A DNA stretch of 64,000 nucleotides from Flavobacteriaceae bacterium UBA1682 (GTDB taxonomy: Bacteria; Bacteroidota; Bacteroidia; Flavobacteriales; Flavobacteriaceae), in the NCBI GenBank assembly GCA_002320285.1, contig DCKE01000026.1:149071-213070 (forward strand), in the 5' to 3' direction. The notes beneath the pieces were generated by a model that saw only the letters and a list, made by a program, of their open reading frames with translations, was not told the DNA's origin and ran no database searches. Numbering within the stretch: the stretch's first letter is position 1; every line of letters begins with the position of its first letter. Both the position numbers and the translations under genes were made by a program. Of this stretch, positions 8,794 to 18,134 are shown in pieces.

Positions 8794-10476
8794 TTAAAAT
8801 CCTTTAGCAGTATCGTCTCCTCGCGAGTCTGCACCGCCCTCTAGGCGACCGTCATCCATGATTAAAATGGCATCTACCTTGCCGATGATCTTATTGTCTT
8901 TCTCTTGTATTTTATAACCTAGGTTTTTTAAATTTTCTAAGGTTTCTGCATTAAAACCATCGGGTTCAAAAACCACTTCGTCAGGTAACCACTGATGATG
9001 AAAACGCGGGGCATTAACAGCTTGCTGCATAGGCATATCATATTCGTAAACATTGAGTATGGTTTGTAAAACACTGGTTATAATGGTCGAACCGCCAGGT
9101 GTACCCAATACCATATAAAGCCTACCGTCTCTTTCAACAATAGTTGGTGACATGGAGCTTAACATACGCTTATTGGGCGCTACGCTATTTGCTTTATTTC
9201 CGACCAAACCATACGTATTCGGAACACCAGGTTTTATACTGAAATCATCCATTTCATTATTTAAGAATATACCTAGTTCCTCGATAAATAACTTAGAACC
9301 AAAATTGTCGTTTAATGTGGTAGTCACGGATACGGCATTGCCAAAAGGATCAACTATAGAATAGTGAGTGGTTTCTGTACTTTCCTTATATGGTATATCT
9401 CCTTGTCTAATGTCTGATGATAAACTGGCTTTTTCAAAGGAAAAACTACTCATTCTGGATTTTAAATAGGACTCATCCAACATTTTTTCAATCGGATTGT
9501 CGACAAAATCGGGATCACCTAAGAAAAAATTTCTATCGGCATACGCCCGACGTTCTGCCTCGGTGATTACTTGTATGGTCGGTACGGAGTGATATCCGAG
9601 TTTTTGAACATCATAAGGTTCAATCATTTTAAAAATTTGACCTAAGGTAACACCTCCACTACTTGGTGGGGCCATAGAAGTAATTTCAAGATGTTTGTAT
9701 TTAAAAGAAATCGGTTCCCTCCATATTGCTTCATAATTGCTTAAATCCTCCATCGTTAAAATACCTCCTTTAGCTTGTATGTATTTACTGATTATTTCAG
9801 CGGTTTTTCCATTGTAAAATTCGGCTCTACCATAGTCCGATATGCGTTTTAAGGTATTTGCGAAAGCTAAATTCTTTATGGTGTCATTGGCTTTATATAC
9901 TTGAGAATAAAGTGATTTGCCTCCATTTACTTCTATTAAAACTTCACGGTAATGATCGAGTTTTTCAGCTTCTTTTTTTGTCAATACAAAACCTTTATGG
10001 GCTAATTCAATAACCGGGCTAAGAATTTCATCTATCGGTAGTTTTCCAAATTTATCGTGAACTTCAAATAGTCCGGCTATCGTTCCGGGAACACCGACTG
10101 CAAAAGCAGTTTGCGTGCTTTTTTGTTCGATAACGTTCATCTTTTTGTCCAAAAACATATTCTTACTTGCCTTAGACGGTGCTTTTTCACGATAGTCTAG
10201 AGAGCCTTTTTCTCCATTTGCTGTTCTATAGACCATAAAACCTCCACCGCCGATATTACCGGCACTTGGATAACAAACGGCTAAGGCGAGCTCCGTGGCA
10301 ATCATCGCATCAAAGGCATTCCCACCTTGATTCAGTATTTGAACTCCAATTGCAGAAGCTTCTTCTTTTGCAGAAACAACCATAGCTTTGTTGGTTATGA
10401 GTCCTATTGCTGCATTTTCTCTTTGAGCATAAGTAGCGTACGAAAACAAAAAGAGTACTAAAATAGCTTTTTTCAT
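8794..10476 (-). CDS. ggt: Gamma-glutamyltranspeptidase precursor
   Basis: A 560-residue secreted or periplasmic Ntn hydrolase that cleaves glutathione and transfers gamma-glutamyl groups. It starts with a signal peptide (MKKAILVLFLFSYATYAQ). The autoprocessing site and Thr nucleophile lie in TETTHYSIVDPFGNAVSVTT near residue 369, and downstream GTPGGSTIITSVLQ forms part of the gamma-glutamyl site. Length and domain order (large then small subunit) are normal. Its start overlaps the last four bases of the preceding AcpH-like gene (ATGA), so the two are translationally coupled. Confidence 0.95.
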   Translation of the reverse strand: MKKAILVLFLFSYATYAQRENAAIGLITNKAMVVSAKEEASAIGVQILNQGGNAFDAMIATELALAVCYPSAGNIGGGGFMVYRTANGEKGSLDYREKAPSKASKNMFLDKKMNVIEQKSTQTAFAVGVPGTIAGLFEVHDKFGKLPIDEILSPVIELAHKGFVLTKKEAEKLDHYREVLIEVNGGKSLYSQVYKANDTIKNLAFANTLKRISDYGRAEFYNGKTAEIISKYIQAKGGILTMEDLSNYEAIWREPISFKYKHLEITSMAPPSSGGVTLGQIFKMIEPYDVQKLGYHSVPTIQVITEAERRAYADRNFFLGDPDFVDNPIEKMLDESYLKSRMSSFSFEKASLSSDIRQGDIPYKESTETTHYSIVDPFGNAVSVTTTLNDNFGSKLFIEELGIFLNNEMDDFSIKPGVPNTYGLVGNKANSVAPNKRMLSSMSPTIVERDGRLYMVLGTPGGSTIITSVLQTILNVYEYDMPMQQAVNAPRFHHQWLPDEVVFEPDGFNAETLENLKNLGYKIQEKDNKIIGKVDAILIMDDGRLEGGADSRGDDTAKGF

Positions 10477-11057
10477 AAAGTGGGTATTTTTTCAGTGGTA
10501 TAATTTTTTATTTCTTCGAAAAACAAGGTGAATTCCTCCTCGTAATCAATATAGAATTCCTTTAATTCAGCAACACTGTACTGCATTTTAGATTGATAAC
10601 CGGTGCGACTGTCCATTTGCGTTAGGATTTGTTGCAAACCTTCGACGGTTCGATATTTAACCAGCCAATTTTCAGTGGCCATAATCGGAATCATATTTTG
10701 AATGCGCAAAGGTAAGATTTCAAAGTGCTGTTCGAGTAATTTATAGAATCTTTGAGCATATTTTTCCAAGGGAATATCCGAGTACAAATTCCAGTTCTTC
10801 GCTAGAAAATGATCGTAGAACATATCGACAATCACTCCCGAATAATGGTTGTAGTTCGGAACCAAACGGTGTTTACTTTTTCTAAAGATAGGGTGAAAGT
10901 CCGTATAAGTATCAATTGCCCTATGTAAGAGTATACCCTGTTGAATTTCCAACGGGTAGTTTAAGTATTGTTTTCCTCGAATACTGTCGGCGATGAAATT
11001 GCCTATTTTTAAAAAATCCGAATCCCCGGAGAGATAGATGTGTGCTAAAAAATTCAT
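10473..11057 (-). CDS. Acyl carrier protein phosphodiesterase (AcpH-like)
   Basis: A 194-residue protein of the ACP phosphodiesterase family (HD-like metal hydrolase fold). It has the typical N-terminus MNFLAHIYLSG, then GNFIADSIRGK, LLHRAIDTYTD and VDMFYDHFLAKNW, with His/Asp positions fitting the metal site. Family members remove the 4'-phosphopantetheine group from ACP. It overlaps the start of ggt by 4 bp in one operon; the functional link is not obvious. Confidence 0.88.
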   Translation of the reverse strand: MNFLAHIYLSGDSDFLKIGNFIADSIRGKQYLNYPLEIQQGILLHRAIDTYTDFHPIFRKSKHRLVPNYNHYSGVIVDMFYDHFLAKNWNLYSDIPLEKYAQRFYKLLEQHFEILPLRIQNMIPIMATENWLVKYRTVEGLQQILTQMDSRTGYQSKMQYSVAELKEFYIDYEEEFTLFFEEIKNYTTEKIPTL

Positions 11058-11126
11058 AGTACAAAATAAGCAATTTTATGTTGCTAAATTTTGTTTTTTT
11101 AAAAAAAAACTAAATTTTCAATTTAC

Positions 11127-11134
11127 TATATTTG
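11127..11134 (+). promoter_or_regulatory. glmM -7 promoter element
   Basis: TATATTTG (TAnnTTTG consensus) lies 28 bp before the glmM ATG in an A/T-tract-rich divergent region. No convincing -33 box was found. Confidence 0.55.
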
Positions 11135-11161
11135 TTCTAATTAAATGAAAAAGAAAAAAAT

Positions 11162-12553
11162 ATGACACTTATTAAATCTATTTCTGGAATCAGAGGTACA
11201 ATAGGAGGGAATGTAGGTGATAATTTAACCCCTTTAGACGCGGTAAAATACGCGGCTGCCTACGGTACTTTTTTAATACAAAATAGCACAAAAAATAAAC
11301 TTAAAGTGGTTGTCGGACGTGATGCACGTATTTCCGGCCCCATGATTCACAATTTAGTTACCAATACATTAATCGGACTTGGAATTGATGTCATCGATTT
11401 GGGGCTTTCCACCACGCCAACGGTCGAAATAGCCGTGCCTTTAGAACAGGCTGACGGTGGTATTATTTTGACAGCGTCACACAATCCCAAACAATGGAAC
11501 GCCTTAAAGTTATTAAACGCCAAGGGAGAGTTCTTAAGTGGTGAAGATGGTGCGGAGATTCTGAAAATTGCTGAAGTGGCTTCCTTTGTTTTTTCCGAAG
11601 TAGATGATTTAGGTCAAATTACCTACCGCAATGATTATATGGATTTGCATATTGACGAAGTTTTAAAACTGAAATTAGTAGATGTGGAGTCTGTTAAAAA
11701 AGCGGGATTAAAAGTTGTGGTAGATGGGGTGAATTCCTCAGGGGGTATCGTTATACCTAATCTTTTGCGAAGAATGGGCGTCGAAGTGGTAGAGCTTTAT
11801 TGTGATCCCACCGGACATTTTCCGCATAATCCAGAACCGTTAAAAGAACATTTAACCGATATTTCCCAGTTGGTCGTCGAAGTTCAAGCTGACTTCGGAA
11901 TTGTGGTCGATCCAGATGTCGATCGTTTGGCCTTTATCTCTGAAGACGGTGAAATGTTTGGTGAGGAGTATACTTTGGTAGCCTGTGCAGATTATGTATT
12001 GAGTCAAACTCCGGGAAATACCGTATCAAACCTGTCTTCTTCTCGAGCTTTAAAGGATATTACCAACAAATATCATGGGGGGTATCAAGCCGCCGCAGTT
12101 GGTGAAGTCAATGTTGTAGAATTGATGAAAGAGAATAATGCGATCATCGGTGGTGAAGGCAATGGTGGAATCATCTATCCGGAATTGCATTACGGAAGAG
12201 ATTCGTTGGTGGGTGTAGCTCTGTTTTTGACCTATTTGTCGAAACAAGATTTAAAAGTCTCTGAACTTCGCGCTTCTTACCCACAATATTTTATGAGTAA
12301 GAACAAAATCGAATTGACTCCTGAATTAGATGTAGATCAAATATTGATTGAAATGGCAGAAATTCACAGGCAAGAAGAGATTTCTACTATAGATGGAGTT
12401 AAAATTGATTTTGAAACCGAATGGGTACACTTAAGAAAGTCTAATACAGAACCTATAATTCGTATTTATACAGAAGCACCTAGTCAAGAGGCAGCAGATG
12501 CACTGGCTGAAAAAACGATTTTGGAAATTAAAAATATCGTTGCTAGCAACTAG
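11162..12553 (+). CDS. glmM: Phosphoglucosamine mutase (GlmM-type phosphohexomutase)
   Basis: A 463-residue alpha-D-phosphohexomutase. The four domain signatures are in order: the phosphoserine loop TASHNPKQWNALK (about residues 103-115), the metal loop DPDVDRLAF, the sugar-binding loop GEGNGG and the phosphate-binding loop RKSNTEPIIRIY. The WNALK context is typical of the phosphoglucosamine mutase branch in Bacteroidota, which converts GlcN-6-P to GlcN-1-P for UDP-GlcNAc and so for peptidoglycan and lipid A. Phosphomannomutase activity cannot be excluded from sequence alone. It is a single-gene unit with its own promoter and a strong terminator. Confidence 0.9.
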   Translation: MTLIKSISGIRGTIGGNVGDNLTPLDAVKYAAAYGTFLIQNSTKNKLKVVVGRDARISGPMIHNLVTNTLIGLGIDVIDLGLSTTPTVEIAVPLEQADGGIILTASHNPKQWNALKLLNAKGEFLSGEDGAEILKIAEVASFVFSEVDDLGQITYRNDYMDLHIDEVLKLKLVDVESVKKAGLKVVVDGVNSSGGIVIPNLLRRMGVEVVELYCDPTGHFPHNPEPLKEHLTDISQLVVEVQADFGIVVDPDVDRLAFISEDGEMFGEEYTLVACADYVLSQTPGNTVSNLSSSRALKDITNKYHGGYQAAAVGEVNVVELMKENNAIIGGEGNGGIIYPELHYGRDSLVGVALFLTYLSKQDLKVSELRASYPQYFMSKNKIELTPELDVDQILIEMAEIHRQEEISTIDGVKIDFETEWVHLRKSNTEPIIRIYTEAPSQEAADALAEKTILEIKNIVASN

Positions 12554-12573
12554 TGATTTTATTTCCGAAACCA

Positions 12574-12610
12574 AAAAGAGGCTGTCTTATATATAAGACA
12601 GCCTCTTTTA
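12574..12610. terminator. Bidirectional terminator
   Basis: A near-perfect inverted repeat (AAAAGAGGCTGTCTTATAT and its complement) sits between the convergent glmM and acyltransferase genes, with A/T runs on both sides. It overlaps the last codons of the minus-strand gene. Confidence 0.9.
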
Positions 12611-13492
12611 TTTTTTCGGGTTTTTACCTCGGTGTTTCCATCTTTTGTGTGTCCAAAAGTAGTACTCCGGTGCTGCGTGTATTTGTTTTTCAACCTCGCG
12701 AATAAACCGAACGCTGATATCGTAGTTAGGTACCTTCTTAACGTCTTCAGCTAGCGGAACAAAGGTGGCTTGATAATATCCACGACCAACGCGTTCTACT
12801 TTTAAATACAAAGCGTGCATATCTAATTTTTTTGCAAGGGCTTCTCCGCCTGTATGTACAGGAACTTCCATGTTCATGAAGTCGACCCAGAAGTTCGCAT
12901 CTATGAGCATAGGTGATTGATCGCTAACAAAAGCATAAACACCTTTAATGCCTTTGGATTCATTGGCCAGTACTGCCTTTATAGTATGGCTGGTGTCGAT
13001 TAGTTCGGCATTAAATCGCGAGCGTATGTTGTGAATGAGTCTGTCAAAATACGGATTTTGGATTTTTTTATAAATTCCGAAACCCTTATAATTGATATAT
13101 CTCCCCATTATAATCATCCATTCCCAACTGGCATAATGGGCACAGAATAAGATAATACTTTTATTGGTTTTTTCCAATTCTTGAACCAGCTCGATATTGG
13201 TAAAAACATAACGCTTACTCATTTCATCTTCTGAAATGGTTAGCGTTTTGACCATCTCCAAAAACATATCACACATATAGTGATAGAACTTTCGTTCGAT
13301 GCTTTTTCGTTCCGAATCAGACAACTTCGGCAATGCAAGCCTGAGGTTTTCCTGTACGGTTTTACGTCTATATCGCACCACGTAAAAAACCAATACAAAT
13401 AAACAATCCGATACCCAGTAAAAGATGCGAAAAGGGAGTATGGACAGCAGCCATAAAAGGGGATATGCTACTATATATATTATAAAATTCAT
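12608..13492 (-). CDS. Lysophospholipid/lipid A acyltransferase (LpxL/HtrB family)
   Basis: A 294-residue inner-membrane acyltransferase. The N-terminal hydrophobic segment (FIIYIVAYPLLWLLSILPF) anchors it, and HYASWEW near residue 120 is the HX4D/E catalytic motif of the LpxL/LpxM family. DQSP and FWVDFMNMEVPVHTGGEALAKK fit the substrate block. It likely adds a secondary acyl chain to lipid A or an aminolipid; the exact acceptor is unknown. It ends in the terminator shared with glmM. Confidence 0.88.
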   Translation of the reverse strand: MNFIIYIVAYPLLWLLSILPFRIFYWVSDCLFVLVFYVVRYRRKTVQENLRLALPKLSDSERKSIERKFYHYMCDMFLEMVKTLTISEDEMSKRYVFTNIELVQELEKTNKSIILFCAHYASWEWMIIMGRYINYKGFGIYKKIQNPYFDRLIHNIRSRFNAELIDTSHTIKAVLANESKGIKGVYAFVSDQSPMLIDANFWVDFMNMEVPVHTGGEALAKKLDMHALYLKVERVGRGYYQATFVPLAEDVKKVPNYDISVRFIREVEKQIHAAPEYYFWTHKRWKHRGKNPKK

Positions 13493-13680
13493 AGGTCGAT
13501 ATTAGTTTTTTTTGAATGCATCGGCGTTAAAAGAACTTCTAATTAACTGTTGTTACCACTAGACTAACTAGGCGATTTTGTCAGTTATTAATTTTACAAA
13601 GATACTTTATTATAGGTTTTTTTCCACAATATATTCCTTTCTAAAAAACTATGCCTATTTTTACTCTCTAAATAGATGAT

Positions 13681-14322
13681 ATGATCCCCATTTTACTCGT
13701 AGTGATAGCAATTACTGCAATTGTTAGTTTTAAAGGTTTTAATGACCCCAATTTTTTTTCCAAATACGAGTTTCATATTGGACGTATTCAGAATGGTGAA
13801 AAATATAGAATGATAACCTCTGCTTTTCTACATGCCGATTTGGGTCATTTGTTTTTTAATATGTTCACCTTATACATGTTTGCGCCAATTGTGATCGCCT
13901 ATTATTCGAGTTTTTACTTTATAGTGATCTATTTCGGAAGTTTAATAGTTGGGAATGTATTGACTTTATCCTTTTATAAAAACAATCCATACTACCGAGC
14001 AATCGGTGCCTCAGGTGCTGTTATGGGTATATTGTATGCGTCTATTTTGCTCAATCCCGGTATGAACTTATACTTGTTTTTTATCCCTATTCCAATTCCA
14101 GCCTATATATTTGGTATAGGTTATTTGTCCTATTCGATTTACGGGATGAAAAAAAATAACGATAATATAGGACATGCAGCTCATTTTGGTGGTGCCATTG
14201 GAGGTTTTGTGTTGACTTTAATTAAATCACCAGAAATTATTTCCACCGAGCCAGTACTTGTGGGACTGTTACTTATACCTATTATTGTACTGTTTGTACT
14301 AATAAAAACGAACAAGCTGTAA
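13681..14322 (+). CDS. Rhomboid-family intramembrane serine protease
   Basis: A 213-residue protein with six or so hydrophobic segments. The catalytic dyad is visible: Ser in GASGAVMG (near residue 113) and His in GHAAHFGGAIGGF (near 164). HLFFNMFTLYMF is the conserved His/Asn helix of rhomboids. It would cleave single-pass membrane proteins within the bilayer; no target can be inferred. It is a short single-domain rhomboid with no extra domains. Confidence 0.93.
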   Translation: MIPILLVVIAITAIVSFKGFNDPNFFSKYEFHIGRIQNGEKYRMITSAFLHADLGHLFFNMFTLYMFAPIVIAYYSSFYFIVIYFGSLIVGNVLTLSFYKNNPYYRAIGASGAVMGILYASILLNPGMNLYLFFIPIPIPAYIFGIGYLSYSIYGMKKNNDNIGHAAHFGGAIGGFVLTLIKSPEIISTEPVLVGLLLIPIIVLFVLIKTNKL

Positions 14323-14459
14323 TTTGTGGCATCGTTTTTGGAATTATGCCTACAAACAATATATAAGAATGAATTGAAATTCGTAACGACTCTGAAATAT
14401 AATGGGCGACGATATTCAAACAACATCGAGACACTTAATTTAAAAAACAACCCCCACCT

Positions 14460-15155
14460 ATGAAAAAACTATCTGTATTATTTGCAACCCTATTAATGGC
14501 TATTACTATGAATGCACAAAACCCTTCAGGTATACAAACTCCACAGATCGCGGTTAGCGGTTCTGGAAAAGTATCTATTAAACCCGATCAAGCTAATATT
14601 ACAATTGGTACTGAAAATCGCGGTACTGACGCAGTAACAGTAAAAAAAGACAATGATGTGGCTATTGCAAACATCATCAAGTATATTAAAAAAATGAAAA
14701 TCTCGGAGAAGGATTATCAAACGCAACGCGTTAATCTTTATAAAAACAGAGATTATGAAACAAAATTAGATTACTTTCAAGCCAATCAAACCATTACGAT
14801 TCAATTAAAAGATTTATCTAAATACGAAGAGTTGATGTTGGGATTGATTCAAGCTGGTGCTAATCAAATTCAAGGTGTAGAATTTAAGTCTTCTAAATCG
14901 GCAGATTATCAAACAGAAGCTAGAACGAAAGCAGTGGCTGATGCTAAGAAGAAAGCAACGGATTACGCAAATGCTTTAGGACAAAAAGTAGGGAAAGCGA
15001 TATTTGTTTCGGACGAATCAACATCTTATTCACCAAGACCGATGATGTATGCTGCTAAATCAGCTGGTGCAGAAGATATGGCCTTAGATCAAACTTTAGC
15101 CATCGGAGAAATTGAGGTGAGTTCAAATGTATCGATCAATTTCAGTTTGGAGTAA
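14460..15155 (+). CDS. SIMPL domain (DUF541) periplasmic protein
   Basis: A 231-residue exported protein with a clear signal peptide ending ITMNAQ. The body matches the SIMPL/DUF541 fold: IAVSGSGKVSIKPDQANITIGTE at the N-terminus, YQANQTITIQLKD in the middle and ARTKAVADAKKKATDYANALG near residue 160. The molecular role of this family is poorly known; some members affect oxidative stress or outer-membrane state. It is followed at once by a terminator. Confidence 0.88.
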   Translation: MKKLSVLFATLLMAITMNAQNPSGIQTPQIAVSGSGKVSIKPDQANITIGTENRGTDAVTVKKDNDVAIANIIKYIKKMKISEKDYQTQRVNLYKNRDYETKLDYFQANQTITIQLKDLSKYEELMLGLIQAGANQIQGVEFKSSKSADYQTEARTKAVADAKKKATDYANALGQKVGKAIFVSDESTSYSPRPMMYAAKSAGAEDMALDQTLAIGEIEVSSNVSINFSLE

Positions 15156-15183
15156 ATTTCAACAAAGCATATTATAAAAATTG

Positions 15184-15214
15184 GAGCTGTCTTTTTAAGA
15201 TGGCTCTTTTTTTT
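15184..15214 (+). terminator. Intrinsic terminator of the SIMPL gene
   Basis: GAGCTGTCTT pairs with AAGATGGCTC (one G-U pair) around a short loop and is followed by eight T. A short tandem repeat starts within a few bases of the T tract. Confidence 0.85.
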
Positions 15215-15267
15215 AGTGATCAGTGACTAGTGATTAGTGACTAGTGACTAGTGATCAGTGATCAGTA
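15214..15267. repeat. Heptamer tandem repeat directly after a terminator
   Basis: Seven or so copies of a 7-bp unit (AGTGACT, AGTGATC, AGTGATT variants) run without a break from the end of the T tract to AGTAAGT. The unit alternates between two forms, giving local palindromes such as TGATCA and ACTAGT. No gene overlaps it. Confidence 0.85.
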
Positions 15268-15332
15268 AGTTAATCTGTATGTCAAAGTGAAGCATTGAAG
15301 CGGTGTTATAAAAAAGGGATAGATTGTTAGAA

Positions 15333-15366
15333 GAAAAAAAAGCCTTAGAAAACGATCTAAGGCTTT
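15333..15366 (-). terminator. Intrinsic terminator of the DUF2853 gene
   Basis: Read on the minus strand, AAAGCCTTAGA and TCTAAGGCTTT form an 11-bp stem with a 6-nt loop and continue into a T run. It lies about 27 bp past the DUF2853 stop codon. Confidence 0.88.
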
Positions 15367-15392
15367 TGACTTTTAAAGGAGTTCCTTTAAAA

Positions 15393-15737
15393 TTATTTTT
15401 TATAAACGCTTTCTTTTTTGAAATGAACCGTCAATAGATAATATACAACAGCTCTATATTTATTTCTGTTGGAGTCACCGTATTGATGCATTACTTTAGC
15501 AATGGCTTCATCTAATTTTGGAGAATCTTCGAGGCCTAATTTTTTGATTAAAAAATTCTGTCTTACCGTTAGCAGTTCTTCTTTTGAAGTACCCGCTACC
15601 GTAGAAGAATCCTTGTTGTAAATAGAAGGACCACATCCGATAGTGACTTTTTCCAATAATTCCATATTTGGCGTAACGCCGCATTTATCTTTTAAATCTG
15701 CCGCGTACTTTTCAATTAATTCAGCTCTTTTACTCAT
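15393..15737 (-). CDS. DUF2853 family protein
   Basis: A 114-residue soluble, Lys- and Glu-rich protein of the DUF2853 family: MSKRAELIEKYAADL at the N-terminus, CGPSIYNKDSSTVAGTSKEEL in the middle and NKYRAVVYYLLTVHF near the end. No catalytic motif is visible and the function is unknown. It is a monocistronic unit with a -7 element (15768-15761) and its own terminator. Confidence 0.8.
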   Translation of the reverse strand: MSKRAELIEKYAADLKDKCGVTPNMELLEKVTIGCGPSIYNKDSSTVAGTSKEELLTVRQNFLIKKLGLEDSPKLDEAIAKVMHQYGDSNRNKYRAVVYYLLTVHFKKESVYKK

Positions 15738-15760
15738 TTTATTTTTTTATTGGTTATACT

Positions 15761-15768
15761 CAAATATA
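15761..15768 (-). promoter_or_regulatory. -7 promoter element of the DUF2853 gene
   Basis: The minus strand carries TATATTTG here, giving a predicted transcription start about 20 nt before the ATG at 15737. Confidence 0.55.
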
Positions 15769-15804
15769 ATAAAATTTTATAAGTTAGCGTATAATTATAA
15801 AAGA

Positions 15805-17469
15805 TTATTTAACTAAGTTATTAAAATAATCTTTCAAAACCGTGTCGTTTATAAGTGTGGGAGTTTGGATTTCCAATAGGGATGCTTTGTTGTTGTTAGA
15901 CCAAAAATCCGTCAATACCTCGGTTAATTCCGTTTCATCTGTAGCGCAATAATAATTTAAGTCATATAATTTGGCGAGATTTGAAATCTCCAAATTGTGC
16001 TGGGTTTCAAAATAGGTATGGAAAATATCGTTTTCAACGTGTCCTGGGAGTATTCTAAAAATACCACCACCGCGGTTGTTGATCAGGATAATTTTAAAGT
16101 TTTTGGGAATATAGCCGTTCCACAGCGCATTGCTATCATATAAAAAACCAATATCACCAGTGAGCAGTACATTGGGTTTCTGGCTTCCTGTAGCAGCGCC
16201 AATAGCCGTAGAGGTACTACCGTCAATACCACTGGTTCCTCGATTGCAAAAAACTTCTATACTGCTGTCAATAGTAAACAATTGCGCATAACGGATCGCG
16301 GCGCTGTTGCTAATTTGCAATTGACTGTGTTTTGGCAATTGGGGCAGTAATATTTCAAAAGCTTTCATATCCGAAAACGGAATGTCTTTTAAAAACTGTT
16401 GCTGCTTTAATTGTCGCTGCTGTTGAATTTGATCGATCCAAGCCCGGTAGGAGTCGTTTGGATGATAATCGACTAACAGTAGCTGAAGTTGACTAAAAAA
16501 GTCTTCTGCAGTGCTAACAATGCGATCGGACAAACAGTCATACGTATCGTAAAAGCGTAACGGATCGATATGCCAATGTGCTTGGGGACGGTATTTTCTC
16601 AAAAAAGTTTTTATTCTCTTCGAAATAACCATACCGCCAAAAGTGACAAGCAGATCAGGTTGAAGTTTTACAAATTCATCATGTCCAAAAGGCGTTATAA
16701 TGGTATCTATATTGTGTACAAATCGCGGATCATGAACATTGGAGGTGGTTTCAGTTAATACAAGTACACTGGGATCATTGGCGAAAAAATCTATAGTCCT
16801 TTTTGTTAATGCTTCGGGTGTATTAACACCTATCAGTATCAGTTTTTTGGTATATTTTTGCCATTTGTCGCGGTATATTTCCATCGGAATAGCAGCGACT
16901 TGTGGAGGTGTATATGCTGTAAAATGCGGGTTAATACTTAGTTTGTCAACAGTGTTGTATAACGGCTCTTCAAAGGGGGCATTAATATGTACCGGTCCTT
17001 TCTTGTAGATGGCATGATGAATAGCTTCTTGAATAAAACCATCGTTTTGTTCTGATGCCGTTTCATGCAAGTTCGCGTTGTAAAGGATGTGATTGTCGTA
17101 AACATTTCGTTGACGAATCGTTTGCCCATCACCGATGTCAATTTTATTGGAAGGTCGATCAGCGGAAATGACCACTAAAGGAATTTGACTGTAAAAAGCT
17201 TCTGCAACTGCGGGATAATAATTGAGCAGGGCTGAACCCGATGTACACACCAGAGCTGTTGGAAATTGAATTTGTTGCGCAATTCCCATGGCAAAAAATG
17301 CAGCACAGCGCTCGTCTGCGATACTATAACACTTAAAAAAAGGATCGCTGGCAAAACCAATGGTCAAAGGAGCATTACGAGATCCCGGAGAAATAATTAT
17401 GTGTTGAATGTTTTTAGATTTACAGATTTCGATAATGCTTTGTGCAAGTTCTATTTCGGGGTATATCAT
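15805..17469 (-). CDS. menD: 2-succinyl-5-enolpyruvyl-6-hydroxy-3-cyclohexene-1-carboxylate synthase
   Basis: MenD, 554 residues, a thiamin-diphosphate enzyme of menaquinone biosynthesis that joins isochorismate and 2-oxoglutarate. The N-terminal SPGSRNAPLTIGF (about residues 23-35) and VVISADRPSN are MenD signatures. The ThDP/Mg motif begins GTSGIDGSTSTAIGAA and continues to LLTGDIGFLYD, with INNRGGGIF after it. Length is normal. It lies 72 bp downstream of the peroxidase gene on the same strand but has its own -7 element (17493-17486). Confidence 0.96.
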   Translation of the reverse strand: MIYPEIELAQSIIEICKSKNIQHIIISPGSRNAPLTIGFASDPFFKCYSIADERCAAFFAMGIAQQIQFPTALVCTSGSALLNYYPAVAEAFYSQIPLVVISADRPSNKIDIGDGQTIRQRNVYDNHILYNANLHETASEQNDGFIQEAIHHAIYKKGPVHINAPFEEPLYNTVDKLSINPHFTAYTPPQVAAIPMEIYRDKWQKYTKKLILIGVNTPEALTKRTIDFFANDPSVLVLTETTSNVHDPRFVHNIDTIITPFGHDEFVKLQPDLLVTFGGMVISKRIKTFLRKYRPQAHWHIDPLRFYDTYDCLSDRIVSTAEDFFSQLQLLLVDYHPNDSYRAWIDQIQQQRQLKQQQFLKDIPFSDMKAFEILLPQLPKHSQLQISNSAAIRYAQLFTIDSSIEVFCNRGTSGIDGSTSTAIGAATGSQKPNVLLTGDIGFLYDSNALWNGYIPKNFKIILINNRGGGIFRILPGHVENDIFHTYFETQHNLEISNLAKLYDLNYYCATDETELTEVLTDFWSNNNKASLLEIQTPTLINDTVLKDYFNNLVK

Positions 17470-17485
17470 AGCTGAAAGTAAAACT

Positions 17486-17493
17486 CAAAGATA
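17486..17493 (-). promoter_or_regulatory. menD -7 promoter element
   Basis: TATCTTTG on the minus strand, about 17 bp before the menD ATG; predicted leader about 12 nt. No clear -33 box. Confidence 0.5.
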
Positions 17494-17540
17494 CAAACAA
17501 AGCAATAGAAATCTATAAATCCAAAAGATATATTAGGGGC

Positions 17541-18134
17541 TTATCCCTTAATCCATTTTTTTACCTCAGGATCATTTGGAAGGATTCTCGGTCCCACCAC
17601 TTGAACGAGTTTTCCGGTTTCATCAATCAAATATTTCTGAAAATTCCATTCTACTTGACTGTCTTGTAGTCCGTTTAATTCTTTTTTTGTCAAAAATTGA
17701 TAAATAGGGGCCATATCATCTCCCTTTACCGAAATTTTTTCCATCATTGGAAAAGTAACGCCGTAGTTTTTAGTACAGAAAGCAGAAATTTCTTTATTTG
17801 AACCCGGTTCTTGAGAACCGAAATTATTAGCAGGAAATCCTACTATAATAAAGTTTTTGTCTTTAAATTCTTGATAGATACTTTGTAGTTGTTCGTATTG
17901 AGGTGTTAAACCACATTCCGAAGCGGTATTGACTATCATGACCTTTTTTCCCTTTAAGGACGCAAAATCAAATTCATTGCCTTCAATGTCTTTAACTTTA
18001 AACTGATAGATCGTATTTTCTTGATTTTTTTCTGTCATGGTCGTGTTCTTGTCTGTGTCTGTGTTTTTGTTTTGCGCGATATTGTTGCAACTAAATAGAA
18101 ATAACAATCCGCATGCTAAGGCCAATTTTTTCAT
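17541..18134 (-). CDS. Glutathione peroxidase family lipoprotein (Cys type)
   Basis: A 197-residue thiol peroxidase with a lipoprotein signal peptide (LLFLFSC lipobox near residue 16) and a short Asn/Asp/Thr-rich linker. The peroxidatic Cys is in NTASECGLTPQY, followed by FPANNFGSQEPGSNKEI and WNFQKYLID; Cys, Gln, Trp and Asn of the catalytic tetrad are all present, with Cys in place of Sec. Such enzymes reduce peroxides, usually with thioredoxin-like donors. Membrane anchoring suggests periplasmic protection. It precedes menD on the same strand. Confidence 0.93.
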   Translation of the reverse strand: MKKLALACGLLFLFSCNNIAQNKNTDTDKNTTMTEKNQENTIYQFKVKDIEGNEFDFASLKGKKVMIVNTASECGLTPQYEQLQSIYQEFKDKNFIIVGFPANNFGSQEPGSNKEISAFCTKNYGVTFPMMEKISVKGDDMAPIYQFLTKKELNGLQDSQVEWNFQKYLIDETGKLVQVVGPRILPNDPEVKKWIKG